Source: Ferrovibrio sp046297595 (GTDB lineage Bacteria > Pseudomonadota > Alphaproteobacteria > Ferrovibrionales > Ferrovibrionaceae). Taken from it: a stretch of DNA of 64,000 bases. Each line of letters begins with the position of its first letter. The first letter of the stretch is position 1. Shown piece by piece: positions 1-8,745 of the stretch. Both the position numbers and the translations under genes were made by a program. A model generated the notes under the pieces. That model did no database searches and was not told where the DNA came from. It saw only the letters and a program-made list of their open reading frames with translations. The stretch spans positions 124,001 through 188,000 of the forward strand of contig NZ_JBKBHT010000006.1 in the NCBI RefSeq assembly GCF_046297595.1, in the 5' to 3' direction.

Positions 1-426
1 CGGCGACTCGTCGCCCTGGTCGCAGCCATTGGCCTGCTCGCCGCGTCCCTGCTGATGCCCCCGGCCATGGCGGCCGTTTCAGGCGGCATAATGCCATCCT
101 CTGTTCCGCAGACCGAGATGCAGGCCGGCATGCAGGCTGGGCATGATCATGCCGGGCACAGCCATGCCATACAGGGCCATGCCGACCGTCATGATCATGA
201 CGGACAGATGCCCCAGTCCAATTCATATGATCGATCCGGCAATCCGTCGGACGATCCAGGCGGCTGCGGCCTGTGCAGCGACTGCGTGCTCTGCACGATG
301 ACCATCCCGATCACCGTCGGCGCTCTGCCGGTCGCGGAATATCCGCCGGTCAGGCTCAGTATCACCAACACCAGCCTGTTGCCGGGCATCGCCCCGCCTC
401 CGCCCGCTGAACCCCCGCGAGTCTGA
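1..426 (+). CDS. His/Cys-rich periplasmic protein, DUF2946-like (5' end outside window)
   Basis: The reading frame is open from base 1, so the true start lies upstream. The first visible residues form the hydrophobic core of a signal peptide ending near AMAA. The mature part is His-rich (GHDHAGHSHA, HDHDG), followed by a four-Cys cluster (CGLCSDCVLC) and a proline-rich end (PPPPAEPPRV). This layout matches the small DUF2946-type proteins found beside copper-resistance genes, and the next six genes are copper genes. Metal binding by the His and Cys clusters is inference. The family name is a resemblance, not a confirmed match. Confidence 0.6.
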   Translation, partial: RRLVALVAAIGLLAASLLMPPAMAAVSGGIMPSSVPQTEMQAGMQAGHDHAGHSHAIQGHADRHDHDGQMPQSNSYDRSGNPSDDPGGCGLCSDCVLCTMTIPITVGALPVAEYPPVRLSITNTSLLPGIAPPPPAEPPRV

Positions 427-504
427 AGCTTCGCCATAGATGCATGCTGCCGCACAATCAGCAGCAGCATGACGGACGATTCTTCAACTCCGGAGAGAGC
501 GTGC

Positions 505-810
505 ATGCTGTCCCTGTCCATCCGACCGGCCCTGCTGAGCCTGGCCCTGCTCCATGCGAGTGGTGTCGCCGCGGCCGAGCCACAGCGCCCATCAGCCGTC
601 GATCCCACCGCCGCTGCCGGCAACCCGGCCTATCGTTCGGCCTTCAGCGATTACCGCGCCATGGAGGGTGCCCCGCCACAAGACTGGCACAGCGTCAATG
701 ACGCGGTCACGCGCACCGGCGGCCATGCCGGCGCACTGAAAGAAACCGATGCGCCGGAGACAAAACCGGACGCGGCCTCTCCAGCCGGCCATGCCGGCCA
801 CAAACATTGA
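505..810 (+). CDS. small secreted His-tailed protein of the copper operon
   Basis: 101 residues. I chose ATG 505 because GGAGAG lies 8 bases upstream and the first 24 residues form a clean signal peptide (MLSLSIRPALLSLALL..ASGVAAAEP); an earlier ATG at 469 would bury it. The mature protein has no recognised domain and is hydrophilic, ending in HAGHKH, a possible metal-binding tail. It lies between the DUF2946-like gene and the TolC-type lipoprotein, and its stop is only 11 bases before the next ATG, so co-transcription is likely. Similar proteins are seen in copper operons, but I do not recognise a named family. Confidence 0.6.
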   Translation: MLSLSIRPALLSLALLHASGVAAAEPQRPSAVDPTAAAGNPAYRSAFSDYRAMEGAPPQDWHSVNDAVTRTGGHAGALKETDAPETKPDAASPAGHAGHKH

Positions 811-821
811 GGCGCATCATC

Positions 822-2171
822 ATGCCCAGGATTCCATCCGCCCTCGCGCTGCTCCTACTGCTTGGTGCCTGTGCCGGCCCGGTCGCCAACAGCGCCTTCG
901 AGGATATCGCCACAGCGACCGAACAACGGATCGGCCAACGTCCGGCCTGGATCAAAAGCGAGGAAGACGAGAAAGCCGTCCGTGAGACGCTCGACCGCCT
1001 GCTGGCCAAACCGCTCGGTGCCGACGACGCCGTGCAGGTTGCGCTGTTGAACAACCGCCGCCTGCAGGGCAGCTTCGGCGACCTCGGCATCGGCGCCGCC
1101 GATCTGACCAGTTCCTGGCGCCCGCCCAATCCTGGCTTCACCTTTAAACGGCTGCACGGCAATGGCGAGCGGGAGATCGAGCGCACGTTCAGTATCGATG
1201 CACTCAGCCTGCTCACCCTGCCGATTGCCGCCAGCATAGAATCGCGCCGCTTTGAGCAGACAAAGCTGCAAAGTGCGAGCCAGGTACTGTCGCTGGCCGC
1301 GCAGACGAAACGTGCCTGGTACGAGGCCGTGGCTGCCGAGCAGACCGCCCGTTATGTAGCGCAGGTGCGCGAATCCGCCGAAGTGCAGGCCGAGCTGGCG
1401 CGCCGAATGCGGCAGGCGGGCAACTGGAGCCTACTCGATTACACGCGCGAGCAGCTCTTCTATGCGAGCGTGACAGCGCAACTGGCGAAAAGCCGTCTCG
1501 CTGCCACGATGGCCCGCGAAAAGCTGGCGCGTCTGATGGGATTATGGGGCGGCGACCTCGCCTTCAAGCTGTCCGAGCGCCTGCCCGATCTGCCGGCACG
1601 CCCGCGCAGTATCGAGAATATCGAAGCCAGGGCAGTCAGCGAGCGCCTCGACATCCAGATGGCCAAGGCCGATCTGGATGGGTTACGAAAGTCCTACGGA
1701 TTGACCCAGGCGACGCGGTTCATAAACGTGCTTGAGACCGGCTTCGTGCGCAAGAGCACCACCGGCCAGCGCGACCAGACCGGCTACGAGATCAGCCTGG
1801 AAGTGCCGATCTTCGACTTCGGCGACGCCAAGGCGACCAGGGCCGAGCATCGCTACATGCAGGCCGTGCACCGCTTGGCGGAAACCGCCATCGAAGCCCG
1901 CTCGGCGGCGCGGGAAGCCTATCTGAGTTATCGCACTGCTTTCGATACTGCGCAGCATTACCAGAATGAGGTGATTCCGCTCAGGCAGAAGATCGGCGAG
2001 GAAATGGTGCTGCGCTACAACGGCATGCTGGTCAGCGTGTTCGACCTGCTGGCCGATGCGCGCGACCAGATCGCCGATGTGACGTCGGCACTGGAAGCGC
2101 AGCGCGATTTCTGGATTGCCGATACCGACCTCACCTTCGTCACCCTTGCCGCCACCCATTCGGGGAACTGA
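822..2171 (+). CDS. TolC-family outer membrane efflux lipoprotein
   Basis: 449 residues. ATG 822 gives a lipoprotein signal with lipobox LGAC and lipidated Cys17; a TTG at 807 in the same frame overlaps the upstream stop and is less likely. The rest is the long helical, coiled-coil pattern of outer membrane factors, with the AxxxARxAYLSYRTAFDTAQHYQ type of repeat and a second repeat copy near residues 200-300. TolC-family proteins form the outer membrane duct of tripartite efflux systems. No RND pump or adaptor gene is visible nearby, so its partner must lie upstream or elsewhere. Copper export is inferred from the following multicopper oxidase. Confidence 0.8.
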   Translation: MPRIPSALALLLLLGACAGPVANSAFEDIATATEQRIGQRPAWIKSEEDEKAVRETLDRLLAKPLGADDAVQVALLNNRRLQGSFGDLGIGAADLTSSWRPPNPGFTFKRLHGNGEREIERTFSIDALSLLTLPIAASIESRRFEQTKLQSASQVLSLAAQTKRAWYEAVAAEQTARYVAQVRESAEVQAELARRMRQAGNWSLLDYTREQLFYASVTAQLAKSRLAATMAREKLARLMGLWGGDLAFKLSERLPDLPARPRSIENIEARAVSERLDIQMAKADLDGLRKSYGLTQATRFINVLETGFVRKSTTGQRDQTGYEISLEVPIFDFGDAKATRAEHRYMQAVHRLAETAIEARSAAREAYLSYRTAFDTAQHYQNEVIPLRQKIGEEMVLRYNGMLVSVFDLLADARDQIADVTSALEAQRDFWIADTDLTFVTLAATHSGN

Positions 2172-2175
2172 GACC

Positions 2176-3453
2176 ATGCTCACCCGTCGTACCCTGCTCA
2201 GCGCCACCGGCGGCATCGCCGCCGCCGCCGTGGCCCGCTCCGCCCTGGCCGCCCTGCCTGAACCGGCCTATTCGCAAAACCCTGGGACCGCGCCTCCGCT
2301 GCAGCCCTCCACCGGCCGACCCTTTTATCCCGTCGTTACCCTGAACGGCTGGTCGGCGCCCTGGCGCATGAACCAGGGATGGAAGGAATTCCACCTGGTG
2401 GCAGAGCCCGTGGTGCGCGAGATGGCGCCCGGCATGAAGGCCAACCTGTGGGGCTATAACGGCCAGTCGCCCGGCCCGACCATCGAGGCGGTGGAAGGCG
2501 ACCGCGTGCGGCTGTTCGTCACCAACAAACTGCCCGAGCACACCACGATCCACTGGCATGGCCAGATCCTGCCCAGCGGCATGGATGGTGTGGGCGGCCT
2601 GAACCAGCCGCAGATCAAGCCGGGCGAAACCTATGTGTATGAGTTCGAACTGAAGAAATCCGGCACCTTCATGTACCACCCCCATGCCGACGAGATGGTG
2701 CAGATGGCCATGGGCATGATGGGCTTTTTCGTGGTGCATCCGCGCGACCCGAACCAGTACCGCGTCGACCGCGATTTCGTGTTCCTGATCAACGCCTATG
2801 ACATCGAACCCGGCGCGGCCACGCCCAAGATCGCCACCATGACCGAGTTCAACCTGTGGAGCTGGAACAGCCGTGTGTTCCCCGGCATCGACCCGCTGGT
2901 GGTGCGGCAGGGCGACCGCGTGCGCATCCGCATGGGCAACCTGACCATGACCAACCACCCGATCCATCTGCATGGCTACGATTTCTCGGTCACCTGCACC
3001 GATGGCGGCTGGGTGCCGCCCACGGCGCGCTGGCCGGAAGTGACCATCGACGTGCCGGTGGGGGCCATGCGCGCCTTCGAGTTCGACGCGGTCAATCCCG
3101 GCGACTGGGCGTTCCACTGCCACAAGGCACACCACACCATGAATGCCATGGGCCATGACGTGCCGACCATGATCGGCGTCGACCACAAGCATGTGGCGCG
3201 GCGGCTGGTGAACCTGATTCCCGATTACATGGTGATGGGCGAACGCGGCATGGCCGACATGGGCGAGATGGAAATGCCCCTGCCCGACAACACCCTGCCG
3301 ATGATGACCGGGCGCGGCCCCTTCGGCCCCATTGAGATGGGCGGCATGTTCACCGTGGTGAAGGTGCGCGAGGGGCTGGCGCGGAACGATTACCGCGATC
3401 CAGGCTGGTACAAAAACCCGCCCGGCACCGTCGCTTACAAATGGAAAGGATAA
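2176..3453 (+). CDS. Tat-exported multicopper oxidase (copper resistance type)
   Basis: 425 residues. ATG 2176 follows the upstream stop by 4 bases and gives a twin-arginine signal (LTRRTLLSATGG). Three cupredoxin-like segments carry all four copper motifs: HWHGQ at 126, YHPHAD at 167, HPIHLHG at 261 and HCHKAHH at 314 with a candidate axial Met five residues later. All ligands for type 1 and trinuclear copper are present, so an active oxidase is expected; in the family this oxidises Cu(I) or phenolics in the periplasm. It is Met-rich near residues 355-385 (MADMGEMEMPLPDN), as in copper-tolerance oxidases. Substrate is inferred from context. Confidence 0.9.
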   Translation: MLTRRTLLSATGGIAAAAVARSALAALPEPAYSQNPGTAPPLQPSTGRPFYPVVTLNGWSAPWRMNQGWKEFHLVAEPVVREMAPGMKANLWGYNGQSPGPTIEAVEGDRVRLFVTNKLPEHTTIHWHGQILPSGMDGVGGLNQPQIKPGETYVYEFELKKSGTFMYHPHADEMVQMAMGMMGFFVVHPRDPNQYRVDRDFVFLINAYDIEPGAATPKIATMTEFNLWSWNSRVFPGIDPLVVRQGDRVRIRMGNLTMTNHPIHLHGYDFSVTCTDGGWVPPTARWPEVTIDVPVGAMRAFEFDAVNPGDWAFHCHKAHHTMNAMGHDVPTMIGVDHKHVARRLVNLIPDYMVMGERGMADMGEMEMPLPDNTLPMMTGRGPFGPIEMGGMFTVVKVREGLARNDYRDPGWYKNPPGTVAYKWKG

Positions 3454-3457
3454 ACTG

Positions 3458-3931
3458 ATGAATATCCCTACCCTTGTGTTGACAGCTGGCCTGCTGGCCA
3501 TGCCTGTTCTTGCCGCGCCCGGCCACAGCGGCAGTCATGGCCATTATGACGGCCATGCCGCCGCCCTGGGCGAACCGGGCGATCCGAAGGCGAAGGCCCG
3601 CACCATCAATGTCGTCATGACCGACGAGATGCGGTTCAGCCCCGAGACCGTGACGGTCAAGCGCGGCGAGACCATCCGGTTCGTCGTGAAGAATGCCGGC
3701 GAACTGAGGCATGAAATGACGCTGGGCACAATGGAGGAGCTGGTCGAGCATGCCGCAGTGATGGAGAAACACCCCGACATGGAGCATGACGATCCGAATG
3801 CCGTGACCGTCGAGCCCGGCCAGACCAAGACCATCCTGTGGAAATTCACCAAGGCCGGCAGCTTCGATTTCGGCTGCCTGGTGCCGGGCCACATGCCGGC
3901 CGGCATGAAGGGCCGGATTGTCGTTCGCTGA
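3458..3931 (+). CDS. periplasmic cupredoxin-type copper protein
   Basis: 157 residues with a signal peptide ending at LAAPG and a His-rich stretch just after it (GHSGSHGHYDGH). The plastocyanin/azurin-like domain covers about residues 45-157. Candidate type 1 ligands are His85 (LRHEM), then Cys140, His145 and Met150 in the C-terminal loop GCLVPGHMPAGM. The set His-Cys-His-Met is complete. The gene starts 4 bases after the oxidase stop, so the two are co-transcribed. It may carry copper or electrons between the oxidase and the cytochrome c encoded two genes on. Partner assignment is inference. Confidence 0.88.
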   Translation: MNIPTLVLTAGLLAMPVLAAPGHSGSHGHYDGHAAALGEPGDPKAKARTINVVMTDEMRFSPETVTVKRGETIRFVVKNAGELRHEMTLGTMEELVEHAAVMEKHPDMEHDDPNAVTVEPGQTKTILWKFTKAGSFDFGCLVPGHMPAGMKGRIVVR

Positions 3932-3946
3932 GCGCAGGAGAATACC

Positions 3947-4243
3947 ATGAAGCAGATTTTCGCAACCATCGCGGCCGGAATGATCTTCCTGGCCAGCAGC
4001 ACGGTGTTTGCCCAGACCGGCAATACCGAAGGCGAGGTGCGCCGCGTCGACAAATCGACCGGCAAGGTCACGCTACGCCACGGTCCCATCACCGGCGCGC
4101 TGGAAATGCCGGCCATGAGCATGGTGTTCCAGACCAAGGACCCTGCCCTGCTGGACCGACTGAAACCCGGCGACAAGGGCCGCTTCATCGTCAGCAAGGA
4201 CGATGGCGGCTATTGGATCCTATCGGCGGAACCGGAGAAGTGA
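3947..4243 (+). CDS. CusF-like periplasmic copper-binding protein
   Basis: 98 residues with signal peptide ending at FAQ. The mature domain matches the CusF/CusX barrel: EGEVRRVD, then LRHGPI and LEMPAMSMVF. By alignment to CusF the metal ligands would be His45, Met57 and Met59; the Trp that caps Cu(I) in E. coli CusF is Met54 here, a common variant outside enterics. AGGAG sits upstream of the ATG. In Cus systems this protein hands Cu(I)/Ag(I) to an RND pump. No such pump is in the window. Confidence 0.85.
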   Translation: MKQIFATIAAGMIFLASSTVFAQTGNTEGEVRRVDKSTGKVTLRHGPITGALEMPAMSMVFQTKDPALLDRLKPGDKGRFIVSKDDGGYWILSAEPEK

Positions 4244-4244
4244 A

Positions 4245-4628
4245 ATGTGGCGTTTTGCATTTGTTGTCCTGACCGGCATCACGATGGCGGCGACGGCCGT
4301 TGCGCAGGACGGGATGGTGGCGGTGCAGAAACCGGCTCAACTCAGCCCGCTGGCCGAACAGGGCCGCGTCGCGTTTGGGAAGACCTGCGCGCAATGCCAT
4401 GGCGACTGGGGCCAGGGAAATGCGAGGCAGGGCCCGCCGCTGATCCACAAAATATATGAATCCTCGCATCACGCCGACATGGCCTTCCTGATCGCCATGG
4501 CCCAGGGCACGCGCCAGCATCACTGGCGGTTCGGCAATATGCCGCCGCAGCCCACTGTGGGCCGCGAGGAAGCGCTGGCCATCATTGCCTTCGTGCGCGA
4601 GGTGCAGAAGGCCAACGGGATCGACTGA
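4245..4628 (+). CDS. secreted monohaem cytochrome c
   Basis: 127 residues. ATG 4245 follows the CusF-like stop by one base and gives a signal peptide (MWRFAFVVLTGITMAATAVAQ). One haem site, CAQCH at 48-52, and a likely axial Met99 in FGNMPPQP define a class I cytochrome c. Last gene of the copper operon; the next gene is on the other strand. Cytochromes of this size often end copper operons with multicopper oxidases, suggesting an electron acceptor or donor role, which is inference. Confidence 0.85.
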   Translation: MWRFAFVVLTGITMAATAVAQDGMVAVQKPAQLSPLAEQGRVAFGKTCAQCHGDWGQGNARQGPPLIHKIYESSHHADMAFLIAMAQGTRQHHWRFGNMPPQPTVGREEALAIIAFVREVQKANGID

Positions 4629-4634
4629 CCTGCT

Positions 4635-5015
4635 TCAGGCCGCGTCCTGCAGATCGTAGTGAAAGACCTTGGAGATGATCTGCCAGCGGCCATCCAGGCG
4701 GACCAGGGTGAGCAGGTCGGTGAAGAATTTCGGGCCGATGGCGCATTCGACCCGCGCAATGGCAGTGACCGGACCGGCGAAATCGACGGAGACGATGCGG
4801 TCGCGCCGCGGCTCGTTGCGGCTGGCCGGCGACGGCCGCTTGTCAACCACCGGGAAATACTCGTCCATGGTCAGATGCAGCAGCGAACCATCGGTGGCGC
4901 AGGCATAGATCGCCTTCGGATGGAACACGGCGCGCAGCCGCTGCGTCTCGCTGTGGTACAGGCCATCGAAATAAGTCGCCAGCACGGTGGCGATATCGGC
5001 CTCGGCGGTCGTCAT
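4635..5015 (-). CDS. NTF2-like (SnoaL/lumazine-binding-like) protein
   Basis: 126 residues. ATG 5013-5015 is preceded by GGAGG on the minus strand, which decides the start over an in-frame upstream codon. The fold pattern is NTF2-like: an N-terminal helix (ATYFDGLYHSET), FHPKA, and a C-terminal sheet ending LVRLDGRWQIISKVF. It resembles proteins annotated as putative lumazine-binding or nuclear transport factor 2 family. A paralogue lies at 16481-16864 with the same blocks (FHP, SRPSP, RLDGRWQ). No catalytic role can be read from the sequence. It converges on the copper operon with 6 bases between stops. Confidence 0.75.
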   Translation of the reverse strand: MTTAEADIATVLATYFDGLYHSETQRLRAVFHPKAIYACATDGSLLHLTMDEYFPVVDKRPSPASRNEPRRDRIVSVDFAGPVTAIARVECAIGPKFFTDLLTLVRLDGRWQIISKVFHYDLQDAA

Positions 5016-5124
5016 GCTTCCCCCTCCTTCATATCGGCCCGGCATCAGATAAATGGCCGGGCTGGAGGGTAAAGTAGGCACTGCAGCGTAACCGGGCCAG
5101 AGCCCGGCGATCCCGCCAGCGATG

Positions 5125-5427
5125 TCAGTGCCCCCGCCGCTTGCGGGTCGCGGCCGCTTTCTTGGCCGAGGCGACGCGGGCGGATTTCGGTCGCGTCGCT
5201 GCCGCCTTGCCTCCCTTGCGGCCGCCTTTTTTCGCCGGCGCCTTGTTGGTCGGCTTGCCCTCGCCCGAGCCGCCCTTGCGGCCGCCGCCGGTCATCTTGT
5301 TCACCGTGGCCCAGGCGCGGCGCTCGGCCTCATCCTCACTGACGCCGCGTTTTTCATAACCCTTCTCGATCTTCTCGGCCTGGCGTTTCTGTTTCTCGGT
5401 ATATTTCGATTTGTCGCCGCGCGGCAT
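5125..5427 (-). CDS. basic histone-like protein with MPRGDKSKYTEKQK N-terminus
   Basis: 100 residues. The start at 5427 has AGGAGAGG just upstream; a longer in-frame reading has no such site. The first 55 residues match a widespread small family (PRGDKSKYTEKQKRQAEKIE, then AWATVNK and a GGG segment), sometimes labelled plasmid stabilisation protein. The last 45 residues are Lys/Ala/Arg-rich with KAPAKKGGRKGGKAA and AKKAAATRK, like histone H1 tails. DNA or nucleic-acid binding is likely from charge alone. The old plasmid-stabilisation label has little experimental basis, so I do not adopt it as function. Confidence 0.75.
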   Translation of the reverse strand: MPRGDKSKYTEKQKRQAEKIEKGYEKRGVSEDEAERRAWATVNKMTGGGRKGGSGEGKPTNKAPAKKGGRKGGKAAATRPKSARVASAKKAAATRKRRGH

Positions 5428-5604
5428 GATTCCTCTCCTGTGAATATATGCCTCTGCATCGCAACCGCCTTGCTGCCAAATGGTTCCGCGCCGCCATGGG
5501 CTGTGACTTTTATGGGAGAAGGTCCCCTGGCGATGGCGACCCGGTTTCATGCCCGCTGGCCTGCTCCTACATCAGCCTGACTCAAGCAGAAAAAGGAGGA
5601 TGCA

Positions 5605-6051
5605 ATGAGAGTCAGCGAAGTCATGAGCCGGGATGTGCATATCGCCTCGCCCATGCAGACGATTTCAGAAGCCGCGCAGGCCATGGCCGCCCATGACATC
5701 GGCAGCCTGCCGGTGGGCGAGAATGACCAGCTGGTCGGCATGATCACGGACCGCGACATCGCGATCCGCGGCGTGGGTAAAGGCTGTGCACCCGATACGC
5801 CGATCCGCGAGGTGATGACCCGGGATATCAAATACTGCTTCGAGGATGAGGATCTTGGCCATGTGACGAAGAACATGGGCAATATCCAGGTCCGTCGCCT
5901 GCCGGTGGTGAACCGCGAGAAGCGGCTGGTGGGTATCGTGTCGCTGGGCGACATCGCCCAGGACGGTCATCCCCGCCATACGGTGGACATGGTGCGCAAG
6001 GTCTCCGAGCCCGGCGACCAGCACAACCAGAGCATGGCCGGCATGCGCTGA
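5605..6051 (+). CDS. tandem CBS-domain protein
   Basis: 148 residues with a strong AGGAGG site upstream. Two CBS motifs fill the protein: residues 6-60 (VMSRDVHIASP, LVGMITDRDIAIR) and 70-125 (VMTRDIKYCFE, LVGIVSLGDIA). Stand-alone CBS pairs usually bind adenine nucleotides and regulate partner proteins; no partner domain is fused here. The first copy ends with TDRDIAIRGVGKG, the form common in proteobacterial stress-type CBS proteins. It is a single-gene unit on the plus strand between two minus-strand genes. Confidence 0.9.
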   Translation: MRVSEVMSRDVHIASPMQTISEAAQAMAAHDIGSLPVGENDQLVGMITDRDIAIRGVGKGCAPDTPIREVMTRDIKYCFEDEDLGHVTKNMGNIQVRRLPVVNREKRLVGIVSLGDIAQDGHPRHTVDMVRKVSEPGDQHNQSMAGMR

Positions 6052-6110
6052 GACCTTGTCCTGATCTGAAGGGCTGACCGAAGCGCCGACTAAACGGCCG
6101 GACGCGGGGA

Positions 6111-7091
6111 TCAGGCGATATCGAGCACCACGTTGCCCATGAAGCGGCCCTGTTCCACCGCTTCATGGGCGGCGGCTATGTCATGCAGGGGATAATGCGC
6201 CGCGATGGTGTGGCGCAAGGCCTTTTCCGCCAGCAGGCGGTTGAGGTCGGCGATGGCGCGCTCGCGTTCGGCGGCCGTCAGTTCATACACAACGAAAAAC
6301 CGCAGGGTAATGCTGCGGAACAGCAGGTCGCGGAACGGCACCGGTACTGCGTCCATGCTGTTCGAGCCGTAACTAACCAGTTCGCCATGTGGCCGCAGGA
6401 TGCCCTGCGCCAGCATCGCGGCGGTGGTGGAAAAATCCATGTCGACCACCGCATCAGCGCCGACGCCGTCGGTCAGGTCCTTCACGCGCTGGGCCACGTC
6501 CTCGTGTTTGTAGTCGATCACCTCGGCCACGCCTGCCGTCTTGGCATGAGCCGCCTTCTCGGCCGAGCCCACGGTGCCGATCACCCGCGCGCCGCGCCGG
6601 GCCGCCACCTGGGCCACGTAATGACCCACCGAAGTCGCTGCGCCGATCACCACAACATTGCGGCCCTTCACGTCGCCGAGCAGGTTCACAGCATGAATGG
6701 CGGTGAGTGCCGGAATACCGAAACAGGCCCCGGCGGCGAAATCTACGTCATCGGGCAGGGCCACCGCCTGCCGGGCCGGCAGCACGATATGTTCCGCCGC
6801 CGTACCGAGTGGCCGCTGCCACTGGCCATTCCATGTCCAGACCCGCTCATTCATGCGCGAAGCCGCGACATCGGGGCCGACGGCATCGATCATCCCAGCG
6901 CCATCGCTGTGCGGGACGATCTTTTCGGCGATCAGCGGCCGGCCGCGCCGGCTTTTCACATCGGACGGATTCACACCGGAGGCATGCAGCCGCACCCGCA
7001 CTTCGCCAAGCCCGGGTTGCGGCGTCGGTAGTTCGCCGACCTCCAGCACCTCGCGCGCCGCACCGTTCCTGCCATACCACGCTGCTTGCAA
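6111..7091 (-). CDS. zinc-free alcohol dehydrogenase-like NADPH:quinone reductase
   Basis: 326 residues, medium-chain dehydrogenase/reductase fold of the quinone-oxidoreductase type. The start codon is TTG at 7091, supported by GGAGG six bases upstream. N-terminal GroES-like domain (VRVRLHASGVNPSDVKSRRG), then a Rossmann domain from about residue 145 (VVVIGAATSVGHYVAQ). Structural and catalytic zinc ligands are absent, as in the QOR group. The nucleotide loop reads GAATSVG where most homologues have GAAGGVG, a small oddity. Family members reduce quinones or enones with NADPH; the substrate here is unknown. Confidence 0.85.
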   Translation of the reverse strand: MQAAWYGRNGAAREVLEVGELPTPQPGLGEVRVRLHASGVNPSDVKSRRGRPLIAEKIVPHSDGAGMIDAVGPDVAASRMNERVWTWNGQWQRPLGTAAEHIVLPARQAVALPDDVDFAAGACFGIPALTAIHAVNLLGDVKGRNVVVIGAATSVGHYVAQVAARRGARVIGTVGSAEKAAHAKTAGVAEVIDYKHEDVAQRVKDLTDGVGADAVVDMDFSTTAAMLAQGILRPHGELVSYGSNSMDAVPVPFRDLLFRSITLRFFVVYELTAAERERAIADLNRLLAEKALRHTIAAHYPLHDIAAAHEAVEQGRFMGNVVLDIA

Positions 7092-7096
7092 TGCTG

Positions 7097-7101
7097 CCTC
7101 C
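7097..7101 (-). promoter_or_regulatory. ribosome binding site supporting the TTG start of the quinone reductase
   Basis: On the minus strand GGAGG stands five bases before TTG 7089-7091. No ATG is available nearby in frame, so this site decides the start. Confidence 0.6.
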
Positions 7102-7173
7102 CCACCTGTTCCGACCCAGCCTGTTCTTACTTGGGCAGACTAGGCGAGACAGAACGACCAGACAACAGCAGGT

Positions 7174-8625
7174 TCAGACGGCGAAATAGGACTTGATGCG
7201 CTGCACGATGGCGGGATCGCTGCAGGCATAGCGCGCCGCAACCACGTCATCGGTCACGCGCAGCACTTCCGCTTCGGCGCTGAAATCGATGCTGAGCGCG
7301 GCATTGCGGATCTCCACCGCAATAGTCAGCCTATCGCCCACCGCCATGCCGGGCGGGCACGGCCCAAACAGCAGGCCAACCGGACTCCAGTTGCGCAGCG
7401 GAATGCGCAGGCCCTGCACGATCACCGCATCGTTGGCACCACCCTGCCCGCGCTGGATATTGCGCTGGCCATTCGGTTTGGCCACGGTGGCAAGCTGGGT
7501 GCGGAACTGGTCCAGAAGCCGGGTCTTGCGCGGATCGGGGATGTCGGCCCTGACCAATCCTTCCGAGATCGCCGCCGCAAGCGTGGCGAATTCCTCGCGC
7601 GTGGCCTGCGGCCCCAGGAACTGCGTTCTGAAATCGCGATGATCCATATAATGCGAGAGGATGCCCTGCAACTCGAAGCGGGCATTGCCCTCCTCGACCT
7701 CGCGATAGAGCCGCAGCAGGAACAGCAGCTTGCGTGCGATATCCGGCTCCCGGCCGAGGATCGGATTGAGCAGCTCCGGCGCAGCGAAACGAGCAAAACG
7801 GCGCGCCATGTTGGCGGGGATGGCCGGCTCGCCCTGCAGCAACGGCAAAGCCGCCACGCGCTGGCGCAGGGCCAACAGGCCTTCCCATTCGAGATAGGCG
7901 TCCTCGCCGAATAGCGGCAGGCCTCCATCCAGCGCCTCGGCCAGCCGTTCGCCGATGGCCGTCAGGCTGTGAGGCAATGACTGCGCCTGCAGCATCTGCC
8001 GCAGGCGCAGCAGCACCGGTGGCATGTCCGACAACGGGGCCTCTCCTGCCAGGGCCAGGCAGACATCGATCATGCGCCGCCGGCCTGCCTCGCCGAACAG
8101 CACCGCCGCCGGCTTGAGGCGCAGGATCTCGGACAGCGTCTGGTCGGCCAGCGCATGGCTCTCGCCACCGAGACCGGCCTCCAGCAGATCGAGGCAAAGC
8201 GTCGCCTTCGCCTCCCAGCTATCGCAGGCCGCCACCAGACGCGCGACAGTCACGCCATCACGCACCCACTCGTCCAGTGTCGCGCCACGCAGCAGTCCCT
8301 GCTGCTGTGCTCCGGCGATGTCATCAAAGGGCGACAGTTTCGCGGCCTGTGCTTCCACCCGCCGCATGGCTGCTTCGGCCAGCGCGGTGAGTTCCTTCAT
8401 CCGTTCGGAGACCGGGCGTTTGGTATGCTGGCCCTGCAGCAGTGCAACACGCTGCAGGATTTCCTGGAAACGCGCGCCATCGTCCAGCAGGGCCTTGTGC
8501 TGTGCCGGCTCGAAGACCAGTTCGGTGGCCGTGATCCCGCGCCGCTCCAGGTAGCCCCGGGCAACCTGGAAGATCAATTCGCGCGCCGGATCGGCAAAGG
8601 TCTCAGCTTCGGTTTCGCAGAACAT
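7174..8625 (-). CDS. PilZ-domain protein with a long novel N-terminal region (paralogue A)
   Basis: 483 residues. The last ~96 residues form a PilZ-type beta domain with RNIQR at 388 and NWSPVG at 412, which fit the RxxxR and [DN]xSxxG cyclic-di-GMP motifs. Residues 1-385 are alpha-helical and match no family I know; the opening (ARELIFQVARGYLERRGITATEL) is shared with paralogue B at 8783-10249. No membrane segments or signal peptide, so it is likely cytoplasmic. A terminator separates it from paralogue B, so it probably has its own promoter in the AT-rich gap 8640-8745. A c-di-GMP effector role is inferred. Confidence 0.8.
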   Translation of the reverse strand: MFCETEAETFADPARELIFQVARGYLERRGITATELVFEPAQHKALLDDGARFQEILQRVALLQGQHTKRPVSERMKELTALAEAAMRRVEAQAAKLSPFDDIAGAQQQGLLRGATLDEWVRDGVTVARLVAACDSWEAKATLCLDLLEAGLGGESHALADQTLSEILRLKPAAVLFGEAGRRRMIDVCLALAGEAPLSDMPPVLLRLRQMLQAQSLPHSLTAIGERLAEALDGGLPLFGEDAYLEWEGLLALRQRVAALPLLQGEPAIPANMARRFARFAAPELLNPILGREPDIARKLLFLLRLYREVEEGNARFELQGILSHYMDHRDFRTQFLGPQATREEFATLAAAISEGLVRADIPDPRKTRLLDQFRTQLATVAKPNGQRNIQRGQGGANDAVIVQGLRIPLRNWSPVGLLFGPCPPGMAVGDRLTIAVEIRNAALSIDFSAEAEVLRVTDDVVAARYACSDPAIVQRIKSYFAV

Positions 8626-8745
8626 GACCCGCTCTTTTGGCGGAATTCAGGGAAAGGCCGGCTGACATAACTGCATACCCGCCCTAGTGCAACCGCGCAG
8701 ACGGAAGTAGAAACAATATACTACTATCAGATGTTTTGCCGGCTA

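Noticed and set aside
2140..3501. 453-codon His-rich frame opposite the multicopper oxidase
   Set aside because: It mirrors the oxidase codons, has no ribosome site or known domain, and the plus-strand protein has all copper motifs.
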